Below, in pieces: positions 42,658 through 52,947 of a stretch of DNA of 64,000 nucleotides. The stretch is from Pontibacter pudoricolor (GTDB taxonomy: Bacteria > Bacteroidota > Bacteroidia > Cytophagales > Hymenobacteraceae): positions 1,178,001-1,242,000 of the forward strand of contig NZ_CP048106.1 in NCBI RefSeq assembly GCF_010092985.1. The letters are read 5' to 3'. Made by a program: the position numbers and the translations under genes. Each line of letters opens with the position of its first letter. The stretch's first letter is position 1. The notes below the pieces were generated by a model. That model was not told the DNA's origin. It did not search any database and was given only the letters and a program-made list of their open reading frames with translations.

Positions 42658-42710
42658 ATAAAAATCCGGGTAAATCGTTTACTGGCCGTCTGTTACTATC
42701 TATAATTTAC

Positions 42711-42718
42711 TATATTTG
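42711..42718 (+). promoter_or_regulatory. -7 element before the OmpA-like gene
   Basis: TATATTTG matches TAnnTTTG. It overlaps the alternative upstream start at 42716, which favours the ATG at 42755. Confidence 0.5.
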
Positions 42719-42754
42719 TTCAGTTACCTGATTGTAATTTATAGTTCTGATTAT

Positions 42755-43633
42755 ATGAAAAAGAAAATTGTACGCTCTTCCGTTCTGGTGTTGGTGGCAA
42801 CGATGTCTCTATCGTCTTGTGTTGTTTCTAAAAAGAAATACGATGACCTGATGGCTCGTAAAAATGCCCTGGAAGTAGACAAGGCCAGCCTGGAAGAAGA
42901 GAAAAGCACCCTGGAAGAAGAGAAAGCATCTCTTGAAAACCAGAAAGCCCAACTGGAGCAGGAACGTGCCGAACTGGAGAAGCAGAAAGCAGAATATCAG
43001 GCGAGTTTGCAGCAAGCCCTGAAAGAAGGTAAAACACTTGGTGAGAACCTGAACCTGAGCAAATCGCAGATAGATAAGCTGAGCGCCGACCTGAAAGCCC
43101 GTGAGCAGAAGCTGGCTGAGCTGCAGCGCATACTCGATGAAAAAGAAAAAGCAGTTAAGAATCTTCGCGCCCGTGTAAGCAATGCCCTGCTCGGCTTTAA
43201 CGACAAAGACCTGACTGTGCAGGTACGTAACGGTAAAGTGTATGTATCGCTGGCAGAGCAGTTGCTGTTCAACTCCGGCTCTACCAAAGTTGACCCGAAA
43301 GGCGTTGAAGCCCTGAAAAAACTGGCTCAGGTGCTAAAAGAACAGCAGGATGTAAACGTAGTAGTAGAAGGCCACACCGATGATGTTCCGATTGCAAGAG
43401 GCACCGTTGGCATGCAGGACAACTGGGACCTGAGCGTACTACGCGCGACTGAGATCACCCGTATCTTAACGCAGGACGGCGTTTCTCCTGAACGCGTTAC
43501 ACCATCCGGCCGTTCGCTTTATGTTCCGTTAGAGAATGCCAAAACAAAAGAGGCGCGCCAGAAAAACCGCCGTACCGAAATTATTCTTACTCCTAAGTTA
43601 GATGAGTTATTCCAGATTTTGGAGTCTGCCTGA
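42755..43633 (+). CDS. OmpA-family lipoprotein with coiled-coil stalk
   Basis: 292 residues from ATG 42755. The lipobox LSSC gives Cys22. Residues about 30-140 form a long Glu/Lys/Gln coiled coil with repeated units (LEEEKSTLEEEKASLENQKA). The C-terminal OmpA peptidoglycan-binding domain follows: VVVEGHTDDVPIARG, then DLSVLRATEITRIL and ARQKNRRTEIIL. It anchors the outer membrane to the cell wall. An upstream ATG at 42716 overlaps the likely promoter and is not used. Confidence 0.9.
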   Translation: MKKKIVRSSVLVLVATMSLSSCVVSKKKYDDLMARKNALEVDKASLEEEKSTLEEEKASLENQKAQLEQERAELEKQKAEYQASLQQALKEGKTLGENLNLSKSQIDKLSADLKAREQKLAELQRILDEKEKAVKNLRARVSNALLGFNDKDLTVQVRNGKVYVSLAEQLLFNSGSTKVDPKGVEALKKLAQVLKEQQDVNVVVEGHTDDVPIARGTVGMQDNWDLSVLRATEITRILTQDGVSPERVTPSGRSLYVPLENAKTKEARQKNRRTEIILTPKLDELFQILESA

Positions 43634-44653
43634 TAAGTTAAGAGGTTAAAACGTAATGCAACAGCCAGCTTTATAAAAAGCTGGCTGTTGTGTTTTATAG
43701 TAACTATAGTTTATTGTTCGTTTGTCATTTCGGGCATTCTTGAGACGAGAGTCGAGAAGTACCAACGTAGCTGTGGAGGATTTTATATGTCCTATAGTTT
43801 CTCTCTTGTCATTTCGAGCCTTAGCGAGAAATCTATCTCAGCTTATGGTTGGTTATAGTTGCACTTGGAAACAGCATTTTCTTCCTTGTCATTTCGAGCA
43901 TTCTTGAGACGCGAGTAGAAAAGAGCCAGCGTTGCTGTGAGAAATCTTGATTCTATAGTTGCTCTTTTGTCATTTCGAACAGCGTGAGAAATCTGAGTTC
44001 TATAGTTGGTTATAGTTGCAGCTGGAACCAAGCTATTCTTCTATAGTTACTTCTAATCCTGGGAGCTTTACTTGCCTATAGTTCTATAGTTGGCCTTGGT
44101 GCCCTCACGGCCGGGAGGACTCGTCTTCGGGCATCGCGCTGCGCGAATCTCTTTTGCTCGTACCTCGCAATGGCTGCGCCACCAGATATTCACAAGGCGC
44201 TCAACCCAAAGACTGTGATCAGTTCGATAGCTAAACTATAGTTGATTGAAAGGCTATAGTTGCTTGGCTTTATCGTGATTGTATTTCCGAAGGAACAGGT
44301 AAACCTGTCCTGATTATGGACTGGAAACCGGAACTATAGCACGATAACTCAAACTATAACGACAGCAGGAATTCCCCTCTCGGGAGGGGCAGGGGTGGGT
44401 TAAAACAGCAACTATAGCACTATAACCTCAACTATAGCAAAGGCTGGAAAGCTCCTTCCCCTGTTATTAGGGGAAGGCTGGGAAGGGGTAAAACGCCAAC
44501 TATAGCATTGGCCAAAATAAAGCTCCCCTTCTTAGACAAGGAGAGATTATGGGTGGTTAGACAACGCTAACTATAAAACTATAAACTCAGCTATTACAAA
44601 AGCAGAAGCTGCCACCCGTAAAGTGCAGGGATGGGGAAAAAACAACTATCAAA
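43634..44653. repeat. One-kilobase non-coding repeat island
   Basis: No gene. It holds a hairpin (43660-43689), four copies of a TCATTTCGA...GAGAAATCT element (43727, 43809, 43889, 43969), a GC-rich fragment (44097-44200), three CCCCTTCC/GGAGGGG-type elements (44364-44400, 44451-44490, 44522-44560), and 13 copies of AACTATAG/CTATAGTT between 43702 and 44505. Confidence 0.85.
43660..43689 (+). terminator. Hairpin after the OmpA-like gene
   Basis: AACAGCCAGCTTT (43660-43672) pairs with AAAGCTGGCTGTT (43677-43689), 13 bp. The T tract is interrupted. Confidence 0.7.
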
Positions 44654-45145
44654 CTAAAGTTCAGCAACAACATCGACCGGAACTGTAGCAACCGGAAGAA
44701 ACCTGTTAAAAACAGGCAGGCAAAGGAAATATAACGCAAACCCTACTGGTAAAGACAGGATCGCCCAGGCAGAGATACCCGCCAGATTCGCAACCCATAG
44801 TTTACCCAGCGCTTCAACCCAATCAATACGGAACATCTCCATCATTTCATCCAAAGACAAGCGAAACTCAGACATCCCGAACATAAATATGCCCAGCTTA
44901 ATAAAAGGAATGGCAAGCAAAATCTGTAAAGGCTGCACCAGGTAACTTACCAGCACCGTTGCAGCAATATTTAGCCTGAAACGGGCAGCTACAGCCGTAC
45001 CCAGTACAGTCGTTATTCCCAACGCAGGTATTATTCCGACAACAGAACCAACGGCAACCGTTGCAGCCAGCTTGCGCGGCGACATACCCTGCTTTAAAAT
45101 GTTCAGGATGGGTTGAACTATTCTGCGTCTGAAAAAGTCTTTCAC
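44654..45145 (-). CDS. DUF2062 membrane protein
   Basis: 163 residues, three or four membrane helices. The N-terminal MSPRKLAATVAVGSVVGIIP, ALGITTVLGTAVAARFRLN and NIAATVLVSYLVQPLQ are typical of DUF2062, often linked to glycosyltransferases or envelope proteins, with function unknown. It is isolated, its 3' end facing the repeat island. Confidence 0.87.
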   Translation of the reverse strand: MKDFFRRRIVQPILNILKQGMSPRKLAATVAVGSVVGIIPALGITTVLGTAVAARFRLNIAATVLVSYLVQPLQILLAIPFIKLGIFMFGMSEFRLSLDEMMEMFRIDWVEALGKLWVANLAGISAWAILSLPVGFALYFLCLPVFNRFLPVATVPVDVVAEL

Positions 45146-45453
45146 GGTGAAAAGCAGTAGCTGCCAGTTAAAAAATAATATAACGGTTAAGGTAAATAAA
45201 TTAGTTTACGACAGATGCTCCTATCTGGTGTGAGCTGCAAATGTTGATCGCAAAATTACTCTTTTATACCCGGAAACACCTAAAGTAACCTGTGTCAGAA
45301 GCAATTAAATCCGAAACTTTAAAGTAAGTATAACCTATAGTTCAGGTTTCAAAGCAAAATGATCAGTGGTACAACAATTATTTTAAACTACAGCTAAACC
45401 ATTTGCATCCTGGCCTGTCTAAACCTCACGATAACCCCACACAAAACTTATAA
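45146..45453. other. Intergenic region between divergent genes
   Basis: 308 AT-rich bases with one CTATAGTT copy at 45335. I see no ORF or hairpin. Confidence 0.5.
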
Positions 45454-48246
45454 ATGAAAAAGTTTTTACTCACGCTGGTATTTCTTTTTACCATCGTTGG
45501 AGCGTTTGCTCAAAGTGCATCTATTACCGGCTCCATTAAGAGCGGACAGGATAAATCGGCGCTGCCTGGCGCCAGCGTGTTGTTAGTAAACAATACAACA
45601 ACGGCCACAGTAGCCTCTGTAACAGATGTGGAAGGTAATTTCCGCTTCGAGCGCGTGGCTGCCGGCGACTACACTATAAAGGTGAACTACCTAGGTTTTA
45701 ATCCATTCAGCAGAAATGTAAAAATGGAAGGAAAAGCGCTGAACCTGGGTGCTTTAACCCTGGAGGAAGCCTCTACAGCCATTGGCGAAGTGGAGATTAT
45801 TGGCCGTGCACCGCTTGGCGAGCAGAAAGGCGATACAGCCCAGTTTAACGCCAAAGCTTTTAAAACCGCCCCGGATGCCAGCGCAGAAGAACTGGTAACC
45901 AAGATGCCGGGCGTAACCATACAGGATGGCAAGATCCAGGCGCAGGGCGAAGAAGTAAAACAGGTAATGATTGATGGCAAGCGCTACACCGGCGAAGACG
46001 TGAGCTCAGCTGTGCGTAACATCTCAGCCGATATGATCGAGAGTGTGCAGGTTTTTGATGGCCAGAGCGATCGTGCTGCTTTCAGTGGATTTGATGATGG
46101 TAACCGCGTAAAAACGCTGAACTTTACTACCAAGAAAGATCGTCGTCAGGGCTACATGGGTAAAATATCGGCTGGTTACGGTACCGACGAACGCTACATG
46201 GTTGGCGCGGCTGTAAACTACTATAACGGCCCAAGACGCATCACTATAACAGGCCTTACCAACAACATCAACATGTCCGATTTCTCGGTTGGTGAAACAC
46301 CGGGTGGCGGCATGCGTGGACGTAGAATCAGATTTGGCGGCGGCGGATCAAACGGCATCAGCAACACCAACATGTTCAGCATCAACTTTAACGATATGCT
46401 GGGCAAGAAGATAGAAGTTAGCGGTAACTATAACTACTCAAACGCTGATGTTAACAACAACCAGTACCGTTTCCGCGATTTCATCAACACCGACACTACC
46501 TACCTGGAAAACAGCATCGATAACGATATCGACGACAGTCACCGCTTTAACCTGCGCTTCCAGTATAACATCAACGAGAACAATCGTTTGCTGGTAACGC
46601 CAAGCATATCTGTTCAGAATACCGATGCCCTCAGCAACATCAGCGCCTATACAGTTGATAACGCTGAAACTGCGTCTGCTGAGAATCTAACCGAGTCTTT
46701 GACAAGAAACCAGAGCGAGAACAGCAACATCAACTTCCGTAACAACATTTTGTACTCGCACCGTTTCGGAGATTCTGGCCGTATTCTGACTACCAACTTC
46801 AGCACCAACTATAGCAATACCAACGGCGATACGTACCAGCTGGAGGATACAGATAACCTGCAGGACCCAACGGAAAATGTGAACCGTAACCAGTTAATCA
46901 AACTCGACAGAGATAACTTGTCGTGGGAAGGAAATGTAGACTATTCGCAGCGCCTGGGCGAAAACTCGCGCCTGCAACTGGAATACAACATCGGCAACCA
47001 AACAAACGATTCAGACCGCAGAACATACGACTACGTGGAGGCCGATGGCCGCTATAGTAACAATGCAAACGCACCACTGAGTAACACTTTCCAAAGTGAT
47101 TACCTGTCGCAGACATTTGGACCGAGCTACCAGTACCGTTCTGAGAAAACAAGATTCCAGGCAAACATTCGTTACCAGATTGCCAGCCTGGAAAGCGATG
47201 TAGTATACCCGGAAAGCTATCCTCTGAAGCGTAATTTTAACTCCGTACTTCCATCAGCAGAATACGAGTACAAGATCTCAGAGGCAAGCAACATCAACAT
47301 CAATTTCAGATCGAACACCAACGCACCATCCGTATCGGACCTGCAGGAAGTACTGGATATTTCAAGACCAACGCAGTTAAGAATCGGTAATCCGGCCCTT
47401 GACCAGGATTACCAGAACAGGATCAACATCCGTTACCGTAATTTTAACGCCGAGACCAACAGGGTTTTCTTTGTTGGCATGTTTGGTACCATTACCCAGA
47501 ACTATGTAGCCAACAGTGTTTATACCAGAGATATTCCGAATGAATATATAGAAGGTTATAACCCACAGCCGGGTGCGCGTTTAAACCGCCCTGTAAACAT
47601 GGATGGTTACTATAACGTGCGTTCGTTTATGAACTATGGCCAGCCGCTTAACTTTATCAGCTCCAACTTTAACGCATTTGGTATGATAGGTTTTGAGCGC
47701 AGACCGGGTATGCTGGACGAAGAAGTAAACTATGCTAACACTACCAATTTAGGTGCAGGCATAAACATCAGCAGTAATATCAGCGAGAAAGTGGATTTCA
47801 CGATCTCTACTAACTCCAACTATAACATCGTAAAGAACACGCTGCTAACGCAGGATAACAACTACTTTACCCAGACCACTAACCTGCGCTATAACTGGAT
47901 CTTACTAAAAGGCCTGGTTTACCGCACCGAACTCAACCACGTGTACAACTCCGGTTTATCGCAGGGTGTTGATCCAAGCTATATCCTTTGGAACATGAGC
48001 CTTGGTAAAAAGGTGTTCAAGAACCAGCAGGGTGAGATCAGCTTTAGTGTAAACGACGTGCTTGGCCAGAATGTAAGCGTACAGCGTAACGTTGCAACTG
48101 ACTATATTGAAGATGTGCAGTCTACAGTATTACAGCGCTTCTTTATGGTAACGTTTACCTACAACCTGAAAAAGTTTGCCAGCGGTTCGGCACCTGAAGA
48201 AAACAACCGCGGCCAGTGGGGACCGGGAATGCGTGGCCGCAATTAA
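45454..48246 (+). CDS. TonB-dependent-receptor-like outer membrane protein (OMP_b-brl_3)
   Basis: 930 residues with a signal peptide (cut near 19, GAFAQS). An N-terminal carboxypeptidase-regulatory-like domain (ITGSIKSGQDKSALPGASVL to about residue 95) precedes a plug-like domain (ELVTKMPGVTIQDGKIQAQG, VKQVMIDGKRYTGED, MIESVQVFDGQSD). A long beta-barrel of the OMP_b-brl_3 family follows. A Gly/Arg-rich loop (GGGMRGRRIRFGGGGSNG) is unusual. No SusD partner is adjacent, so the transported ligand is unknown. Confidence 0.88.
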   Translation: MKKFLLTLVFLFTIVGAFAQSASITGSIKSGQDKSALPGASVLLVNNTTTATVASVTDVEGNFRFERVAAGDYTIKVNYLGFNPFSRNVKMEGKALNLGALTLEEASTAIGEVEIIGRAPLGEQKGDTAQFNAKAFKTAPDASAEELVTKMPGVTIQDGKIQAQGEEVKQVMIDGKRYTGEDVSSAVRNISADMIESVQVFDGQSDRAAFSGFDDGNRVKTLNFTTKKDRRQGYMGKISAGYGTDERYMVGAAVNYYNGPRRITITGLTNNINMSDFSVGETPGGGMRGRRIRFGGGGSNGISNTNMFSINFNDMLGKKIEVSGNYNYSNADVNNNQYRFRDFINTDTTYLENSIDNDIDDSHRFNLRFQYNINENNRLLVTPSISVQNTDALSNISAYTVDNAETASAENLTESLTRNQSENSNINFRNNILYSHRFGDSGRILTTNFSTNYSNTNGDTYQLEDTDNLQDPTENVNRNQLIKLDRDNLSWEGNVDYSQRLGENSRLQLEYNIGNQTNDSDRRTYDYVEADGRYSNNANAPLSNTFQSDYLSQTFGPSYQYRSEKTRFQANIRYQIASLESDVVYPESYPLKRNFNSVLPSAEYEYKISEASNININFRSNTNAPSVSDLQEVLDISRPTQLRIGNPALDQDYQNRINIRYRNFNAETNRVFFVGMFGTITQNYVANSVYTRDIPNEYIEGYNPQPGARLNRPVNMDGYYNVRSFMNYGQPLNFISSNFNAFGMIGFERRPGMLDEEVNYANTTNLGAGINISSNISEKVDFTISTNSNYNIVKNTLLTQDNNYFTQTTNLRYNWILLKGLVYRTELNHVYNSGLSQGVDPSYILWNMSLGKKVFKNQQGEISFSVNDVLGQNVSVQRNVATDYIEDVQSTVLQRFFMVTFTYNLKKFASGSAPEENNRGQWGPGMRGRN

Positions 48247-48274
48247 CCTGTATTACAAGAGCTATTACATATAT

Positions 48275-48305
48275 AAAAAAGCCTGCTAAGTAGCAGGCTT
48301 TTTTA
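48275..48305 (+). terminator. Terminator of the OMP gene
   Basis: AAAAAAGCCTGCTA (48275-48288) and TAGCAGGCTTTTTT (48291-48304). Confidence 0.88.
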
Positions 48306-48591
48306 TGTCCTTGCATTTTTTCAGAACCAGTTTATGCTGATCCTTTAGTTGCTGGATAGCTTTAGAATCAGGTTCATCCCCTTCCTACCTATAGATCTGG
48401 CGTAGCAGCACATTCCATAAAAGAATCAACCCATTTTAAACTATAGCTAGAGCACTTGCATCTTCATAAACTATAGTTCCTTTGTTTTAAAAACCCTTGC
48501 GGCATTTAAAAGCTTTAACACCACATTTAACCTGATTTTTACCTGACGTTACAAACCATTCTCAAACTATAGTTTGATTTATAACCAAACA

Positions 48592-48626
48592 AAAAGCCCG
48601 GCCGGTTTATAGTTGGCAGGGCTTTT
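48592..48626 (-). terminator. Terminator of the TraB/DUF5694-like gene
   Basis: AAAAGCCC (48592-48599) and GGGCTTTT (48619-48626) with inner GCC/GGC pairs; A-rich side gives Ts on minus. Confidence 0.75.
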
Positions 48627-48650
48627 ATGTACGTTGCTATGATCAATTCG

Positions 48651-49745
48651 CTATGGCAGGTCGATATAGTTTACCAGTATTACATCAGGCATTTTAGCGA
48701 AGATCTCTTCCATGCCTTTGCGGTGCGATGCCCCTACTCCAACTATAACTTTGGTGGCTCCTTTTTCCTTAGCCTGCCGGATGATGTTCTCACAAATTCC
48801 CTGGTTGCGTTTTTCCCATAACTGCAGCATTTCCTGTATTTCGGCCTTGGGGTAGCCTGGTTCCTGGAAGAAGCGCGGGCCGCCCATAAAATTTACCACT
48901 TCATCCAGTTCGGCATAGAGATCTGAGTTAAGGAAGTTATAGCTGGTGTAATCGATCCCCTTCATGCGCTCGTTAGCAGAAGCTGTATAGCGTTGCCTGG
49001 CTTTAACCGCTAAACCTGCCGCAGAAGCAGAATCTGCTTTGGCAGCCTCGTTCATCTTTTTGATTGCTGCCTGTGCCTTTCTGCTGGCTTCGTTCCAGGC
49101 TGCTTCATACTTCTGGCAATCGGCAGCATAAATTCTATCGTGGCCCAGTTCATATACCAGCGGGAAAAATATTCTTTGGTACTCGCTGTTCTTCCGGATC
49201 AACCCAACTTTACGCAGCGTGTCTACGCCACCAAACAGTTTCCCGAAATAGGCTTGCTCACTTTTCTCAAATTTTTCCTGCATCTGCTGCTCCAGTACAT
49301 AAAACTGGTATTCTGCATTGCCACGGTCGTGGTTCAGGTAAAGGCTGCGGGCAAGCTCCATTCTTGTTTTGTGGTGGTAGGCAAATTTGCTAAGTGCCTC
49401 GTAGGCCTTAGCTGTATTTACCTTCTTGGCTGCTCCTTTAGTGTCGCGCGCCTGCAGGAAATCCATTTTCTTGTTGATCGATTTGGAAGATAAATGTCCT
49501 GCTGCTATCGCCACTTTTTGATCTTCAGAAGACAGGTACTCGCCGAAAACCATGTCCGGTTTATAGTTCTTAAGCTTGTCAATAACCGGACGGTAATCAG
49601 CATCGGAGCCGCCATTGCCATGAGCCGAGCCAACTATTACGATCTCGATCTGCTGCGCTTGCGAGTTAAAAGCAGCGCAAAGAAATAAGGTTGCAACTAT
49701 AAAAAGTTTGCTTAGGAAACTGGTGCGGGTAGAAGCAGGTATCAT
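48651..49745 (-). CDS. Secreted TraB/TIKI/DUF5694-like protein
   Basis: 364 residues, signal peptide cut near 30 (CAAFNSQAQQ). Two GxxH-type motifs bracket the fold: VGSAHGN at the start and VGVGASHRKGMEEIF near the end, with FGEYLSS between, as in the TraB/DUF5694/erythromycin-esterase-like group. The middle is a helical insertion (KKVNTAKAYEALSKFAYHHK, ARQRYTASANERMK). A hydrolase or peptidase-like activity is possible; no substrate can be named. Confidence 0.7.
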   Translation of the reverse strand: MIPASTRTSFLSKLFIVATLFLCAAFNSQAQQIEIVIVGSAHGNGGSDADYRPVIDKLKNYKPDMVFGEYLSSEDQKVAIAAGHLSSKSINKKMDFLQARDTKGAAKKVNTAKAYEALSKFAYHHKTRMELARSLYLNHDRGNAEYQFYVLEQQMQEKFEKSEQAYFGKLFGGVDTLRKVGLIRKNSEYQRIFFPLVYELGHDRIYAADCQKYEAAWNEASRKAQAAIKKMNEAAKADSASAAGLAVKARQRYTASANERMKGIDYTSYNFLNSDLYAELDEVVNFMGGPRFFQEPGYPKAEIQEMLQLWEKRNQGICENIIRQAKEKGATKVIVGVGASHRKGMEEIFAKMPDVILVNYIDLP

Positions 49746-50315
49746 ATGTTGTAGAGGTTTGGGTTTGGATTCTGTTTTTTTGATATACCAAAGGTGTCTT
49801 TTCCATTTCAGCTTCAGAATAAAATTATACCAGGCCCAGGAATATTATCCGAATCCCAACTATAGAATCTGGTACCGGATATTGATAGTTGATTAACTGA
49901 CTAACTAAACCAAAGCTCCAACTATAGTTTGTCACGAGCGAGGGCACCTTATCATATTCTCAAAATTCAGTTTGGTTTTTAGAATATGCACAACTGACAG
50001 AATTATAAAAATATGCTCTTTGAAGCATAGCCATTTCATTCTAAACAATAACGCCATAAAACTCTTGTCATTCTGTAAAGAAACTTGGCGGATGGGAGGT
50101 TAAGCCTATACTACTAGCTACCAAGATCCTTTCAGGATGACAAAAAAAAGAGAATGAAACGGCTCTGTTCTGTGCATTACCAGCGGACTCTGGCCGCGTT
50201 TATTTGTACACGAGCTATGATTGAACAACGTGGCGGGACGCCACTGGTAGTTCACACTCGCGGGAAGCAGCGAGAGCACACTTTAATACGCATATCCGAT
50301 TTGATTACAGTATTA
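49746..50315. other. 570-base intergenic region with a long inverted repeat
   Basis: No gene. TTGTCATTCTG (50065-50075) and CAGGATGACAA (50133-50143) are the ends of an imperfect inverted element of a type frequent between Bacteroidota genes. GTGGCG-GGA-CGCCAC at 50230-50244 is another palindrome. Confidence 0.65.
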
Positions 50316-52736
50316 TTACAAACGTCCCTCCTCTTCGGCTGTTCCTGTTCTGCGGTTGCGGGCCGCTTTTACTTTAGAGCTTCCGAATTTATAGTTGAAG
50401 TTCAGGTTAAGGCGACGGCTTTCCCACTGGTTTTGCCAGTACATATCCACGTTGTTGTATTTCAGTGTGGCTCTGGAATGGCTGCTGTCAAAAATATCAC
50501 TCAGTTTTAAGCTTATAGTTGCTTTGTCGTTCCAGATTGTTTTCTTCACACCCAGGTCGAACTGGTAGTTGGCCTGCGTGTTGTACAAGCCTTCTATAGA
50601 TGGCGAACTATAGTACCCTGAAAACTGCACTTTGTAAGCCTTTGGTAAAGTGAAATGCTGCTCCATACTGGCCGACCAGGAAAACTGCTCCTGGTTATAA
50701 GCATTACCATTTACCGGAGTCTTCACGCTGCCGTAAGAACCGGATAATTGCAGATCGGAGCTCCACCAGTTGGTAACAGGAAGGCTGCCGCCGCTGCTCA
50801 GGCTCAGGTTCGTGGCCTGGCTCAGGTTCTCGGGTCTGCTGATGCTTACTTTTGTCTCGTCGTTCTGCTCTATTACGCTGGTCACAAAGTTGTTCGACTC
50901 CAGGTAACTGATGCTCAGCAACTGAAAGTTTTTGTAAGTATAACTGGCCTGCAGCGAGTTGGAGAAAGATGGCTCCAGAAACGGGTTACCTTCCAGGGCA
51001 GTGTATGGGTCCGAGAAAAAGGTGAAAGGATTCAGGCTGCTGTAAGAAGGGCGGCTGATGCGGCGGCTGTAAGATGCTGAGAAGCGGTTATCGTCGTTTG
51101 CACTATAGCTCACAAAAAAGCTTGGAAAAAACTGCACATAATCCTGGTCCACTACTTTGGCTGTCAGGGAATAGCCGTCTGCTGTTGTATGCTCTGCCCT
51201 GATGCCGGCTTTCATGCTCAACTTTTCGCTGAACTGTCTGCTCAGGCTCAGGTAAGCGGCCTGTATTGTTTCATTGTACTCAAAGCTGTTGGTGCGCTTT
51301 TCATTTTCTACCCAACCCTGCTCCTGCTGTTCCTCAAACTTAATGTCGCTGTCGTTGCTAACCCAACTGGCCTTTAGCCCTGCTTCTGCCTTGTAGCCTT
51401 CTCCGAACGAATGCACATAATCCGTTTTCAGCGATCTGATATTAGCTTCGGCTCCCGTATAGCTGCGGAGTTGATCTGGCGCCTCGGTAGCCTCGCCTGT
51501 TGCATCATAAAAGGTATTCGTGAAGGTTTCATCCGCATACCTGCTGAAACGCACATAGTCTGCATCAAAACTCAGCGAACGTCCCGCACTGATGTCAAAC
51601 TTATAGTTCAGGTTCAGGCTATAGTTGTCCGAACCGGATTTTTTGGGGTTCTGCATATCCAGGCTGCCAAACGCATTTCCTTCGGTGTCATAATTTACAG
51701 AGTTACTGGTGGTAAGCGTGTTTTCAGGTGAACTATAGCTTTTTGCCATAATGCCCAACGTATGTTTTTTGCTGATGAAATAATCGGCGCCAGCTGCCAG
51801 GTTATAGGTTTTGGTGATCGGGTGCCAGTAATTTCCCTGGTTATACAGGCTGTCGTTGATGTTGCGCTTTAGTGTAAGCAGGTTAAAAGAGTTATAGTGG
51901 CCAGTGCTGACGCGGGTGAAAAGGCTCACCTTTCCCGTGTTATAGTTCAGGTTCAGGCCGCCATTCACTTTCTCGTATCTGCCATAGCCCAGACCAACGT
52001 TTGCAGTTCCGTTCATCCCCAAGGTTTCGTCTCTTTTAAGCTGTATGTTGATGATACCTGCCGTGCCCGCTGCATCGAAAGAAGCAGGTGGATTTGCGAT
52101 CAGTTCCACTTTGCTCACCGCCGAGGCTGGCAGTGATTTCAGGTAGCTCTGCAGTTCACTGCCACTCATGTAGGTCACTTTGCCGTTGATCATCACGTTT
52201 ACGCTGCTGCTGCCTCTGAAAATGATGTTGTCGTCCTTATCCAGTCGTACTCCCGGCGCTTTCTTCAATACTTCCAGGGAGTTATCGCCTGCTGTATTCA
52301 GTTGCTCCACATTCAAAACCAGGCGGTCAGCGAGCTGTTCCAGCGCGGGGCGTTGTCCTTTTACCACTACTTCCTGCAGCGCATTGGCTTTCTCCAGCAT
52401 CGGTATAGCTGGTACCTGTATTGCCTGTTGCTTTACTTCGAAGGCCGCACTGTGCGCCGGGGCAAAACCAACCATCAGCGCTTTAATACTATACTTGCCC
52501 GGCATCACATTTCCGAAACTATAGGCTCCTGCTTCGTCGGTCATAGTTGAGCCGGTGGCAGTTGAATCAGGTAGTTGCAGCAATACGATAGTGCTATAAG
52601 TCTGTGGTTCCTGCGTGGCTGCGTTCGTTACGTTCCCTTTTATTGTTGCTCCAGATTGCGCGCGGGCTGTTAATACAACAACATTTAATCCGGCAAACAG
52701 AAGTGCGAAGCTAAGCAGTGCGGAAAAGTTTTTCAT
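50316..52736 (-). CDS. TonB-dependent-receptor-like outer membrane protein (OMP_b-brl_3)
   Basis: 806 residues from the ATG at 52736, which gives a proper signal peptide (MKNFSALLSFALLFAGLNVV, cut after TARA). The longer frame from 52793 lacks one. It has a carboxypeptidase-regulatory-like domain (IKGNVTNAATQEPQTYSTIV), a plug (LEVLKKAPGVRLDKDDNIIF, SVNVMINGKVTYMSGSE), then the barrel. It lies divergent from a LytS/LytTR pair that may regulate it. Ligand unknown. Confidence 0.88.
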   Translation of the reverse strand: MKNFSALLSFALLFAGLNVVVLTARAQSGATIKGNVTNAATQEPQTYSTIVLLQLPDSTATGSTMTDEAGAYSFGNVMPGKYSIKALMVGFAPAHSAAFEVKQQAIQVPAIPMLEKANALQEVVVKGQRPALEQLADRLVLNVEQLNTAGDNSLEVLKKAPGVRLDKDDNIIFRGSSSVNVMINGKVTYMSGSELQSYLKSLPASAVSKVELIANPPASFDAAGTAGIINIQLKRDETLGMNGTANVGLGYGRYEKVNGGLNLNYNTGKVSLFTRVSTGHYNSFNLLTLKRNINDSLYNQGNYWHPITKTYNLAAGADYFISKKHTLGIMAKSYSSPENTLTTSNSVNYDTEGNAFGSLDMQNPKKSGSDNYSLNLNYKFDISAGRSLSFDADYVRFSRYADETFTNTFYDATGEATEAPDQLRSYTGAEANIRSLKTDYVHSFGEGYKAEAGLKASWVSNDSDIKFEEQQEQGWVENEKRTNSFEYNETIQAAYLSLSRQFSEKLSMKAGIRAEHTTADGYSLTAKVVDQDYVQFFPSFFVSYSANDDNRFSASYSRRISRPSYSSLNPFTFFSDPYTALEGNPFLEPSFSNSLQASYTYKNFQLLSISYLESNNFVTSVIEQNDETKVSISRPENLSQATNLSLSSGGSLPVTNWWSSDLQLSGSYGSVKTPVNGNAYNQEQFSWSASMEQHFTLPKAYKVQFSGYYSSPSIEGLYNTQANYQFDLGVKKTIWNDKATISLKLSDIFDSSHSRATLKYNNVDMYWQNQWESRRLNLNFNYKFGSSKVKAARNRRTGTAEEEGRL

Positions 52737-52947
52737 GGTTCGGTGATTTTGCGTTAATGTTGAACCAAAGATGCAGCACGCCCGCCGCCTCATAAATTAA
52801 ACTATCCCAACACGTCAGAATATTATCTTAACCCTGAAAAGCTGCTAAACTATAGGTTGATATAAAGAAAGCTGTGGTTCGAACTATAAACCGGGGGTTA
52901 GGATAATAGAAGTGTAAAATGTTCCTGTTTATGTATAGCTTTAGAAC

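Larger units (their letters stand above)
48247..48650. other. Intergenic region between convergent genes
   Basis: 404 bases bounded by two terminators. Between them I see only CTATAG motifs and AT-rich DNA. Confidence 0.55.

Noticed and set aside
43727..43995. CRISPR-like direct repeats
   Set aside because: Copies differ in length and spacing and have imperfect inner inverted repeats; no cas genes and no unique spacers of constant size.
43722..44031. Short ORFs of about 60 residues in the repeat island
   Set aside because: They translate the TCATTTCGA repeats and lack ribosome binding sites.
52737..52793. Longer start for the outer membrane protein
   Set aside because: It would bury the signal peptide 19 residues inside the protein.
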